Below are positions 31,057-31,193 of a DNA stretch of 31,193 nt, piece by piece. The stretch lies in NCBI GenBank assembly GCA_003248755.1, contig QFQW01000056.1, forward strand, positions 1-31,193, in the 5' to 3' direction. Below the pieces are notes generated by a model. The model did no database searches. It saw only the letters and a program-made list of their open reading frames with translations, and was not told the origin of the DNA. The stretch comes from Chryseobacterium sp. Its GTDB lineage: Bacteria; Bacteroidota; Bacteroidia; Flavobacteriales; Weeksellaceae. Position 1 is the first letter of the stretch; every line of letters begins with the position of its first letter. The position numbers and the translations under genes were made by a program.

Positions 31057-31193
31057 TTGGATAAAATTTGTGAAATTCTGAAGGGGAATGAAAAAGTAAA
31101 AATGCTAAAAGAAGAAACAGACACACAAAATCTGTATGAGTTGCTTAAACTTCTGGAAAATAAAAAACAATTACAAATACTGGATGAAATTAT
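31057..31193 (+). CDS. 5' part of an unidentified gene running off the window
   Basis: The frame is open from 31006 to the edge and becomes AT-rich, like normal coding sequence of this genome, from about 31057. Possible starts are a TTG at 31057 (product beginning MDKICEILKGNEKVK) or an ATG at 31102 (MLKEETDTQNLYELLKLLENK). The visible 30-46 residues are charged and predicted helical, with no signal peptide. I do not recognise the family. It begins right after the right arm of the long-range inverted repeat. Confidence 0.4.
   Translation, partial: MDKICEILKGNEKVKMLKEETDTQNLYELLKLLENKKQLQILDEI

Noticed and set aside
30654..31062. An integron attC-like site or gene cassette in the GC-richer block
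   Set aside because: A GTTGGAT at 31056-31062 fits one core box, but I found no matching RYYYAAC box and no symmetrical simple-site pairing.

Overview
The window looks like chromosomal DNA from a Flavobacteriia member of the Bacteroidetes, most likely close to Chryseobacterium. Supporting signs are AT-rich DNA, A-rich leaders with no Shine-Dalgarno pattern, several exact TAnnTTTG promoter elements, five complete or nearly complete proteins ending in type IX secretion (T9SS, Por-type) sorting domains plus one remnant, a half-size transketolase subunit, and TPR/AraC-type hybrid regulators. No tRNA, rRNA, CRISPR array or complete insertion sequence was seen.

Left end (1-4511): the tail of an unidentified ORF and a twin-hairpin repeat, then the C-terminal transketolase subunit. 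A palindromic intergenic repeat follows, then galK and galT (overlapping) and a Cof-type HAD phosphatase, closed by two tandem terminators. galK and galT make two steps of the Leloir pathway; galE, galM and a transporter are not in view.

Regulator and secreted-protein block (4828-14388): a membrane regulator (periplasmic helical repeats, one TM, cytoplasmic AraC-type HTH) is translationally coupled to a second protein of the same outer design but with no HTH. Downstream on the same strand are four tightly packed T9SS cargo genes: two paralogous ELWxxDGT-repeat proteins, a leucine-rich-repeat protein, and a large M36 fungalysin-type metalloprotease with an inserted PA domain. A strong terminator ends this block. 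Control of the cargo genes by the regulator pair is plausible but only inferred.

Middle (14727-17729): a Crp/Fnr-like regulator with its own promoter element, then a two-gene unit of a CPBP intramembrane protease homologue and a periplasmic S41-like hydrolase, ended by a perfect 14-bp terminator stem.

Transport block (17988-25533): TolC-like outer-membrane factor, HlyD-like adaptor and two ABC-2-type permeases form an exporter with no ATPase gene in view. The same strand continues into an OprO/P-like porin and a CitT-type dicarboxylate/tricarboxylate transporter, which look like an uptake pair across the outer and inner membranes.

Right end (25581-31193): on the minus strand, a DUF2461 protein, a small T9SS secreted protein and an Fpg/Nei-family DNA glycosylase; on the plus strand, a dGTPase-family HD hydrolase; on the minus strand, lipB. 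Next comes the truncated C-terminal sorting domain of a T9SS protein, which breaks off near 30580-30590 against an unusual GC-richer stretch of about 470 bases without a convincing gene. That stretch holds a perfect 14-bp inverted repeat (30677-30690 and 31032-31045) about 340 bases apart, followed by an AT-rich open frame running off the edge. It is the least explained part of the window and the best candidate for a mobile or structured-RNA element.
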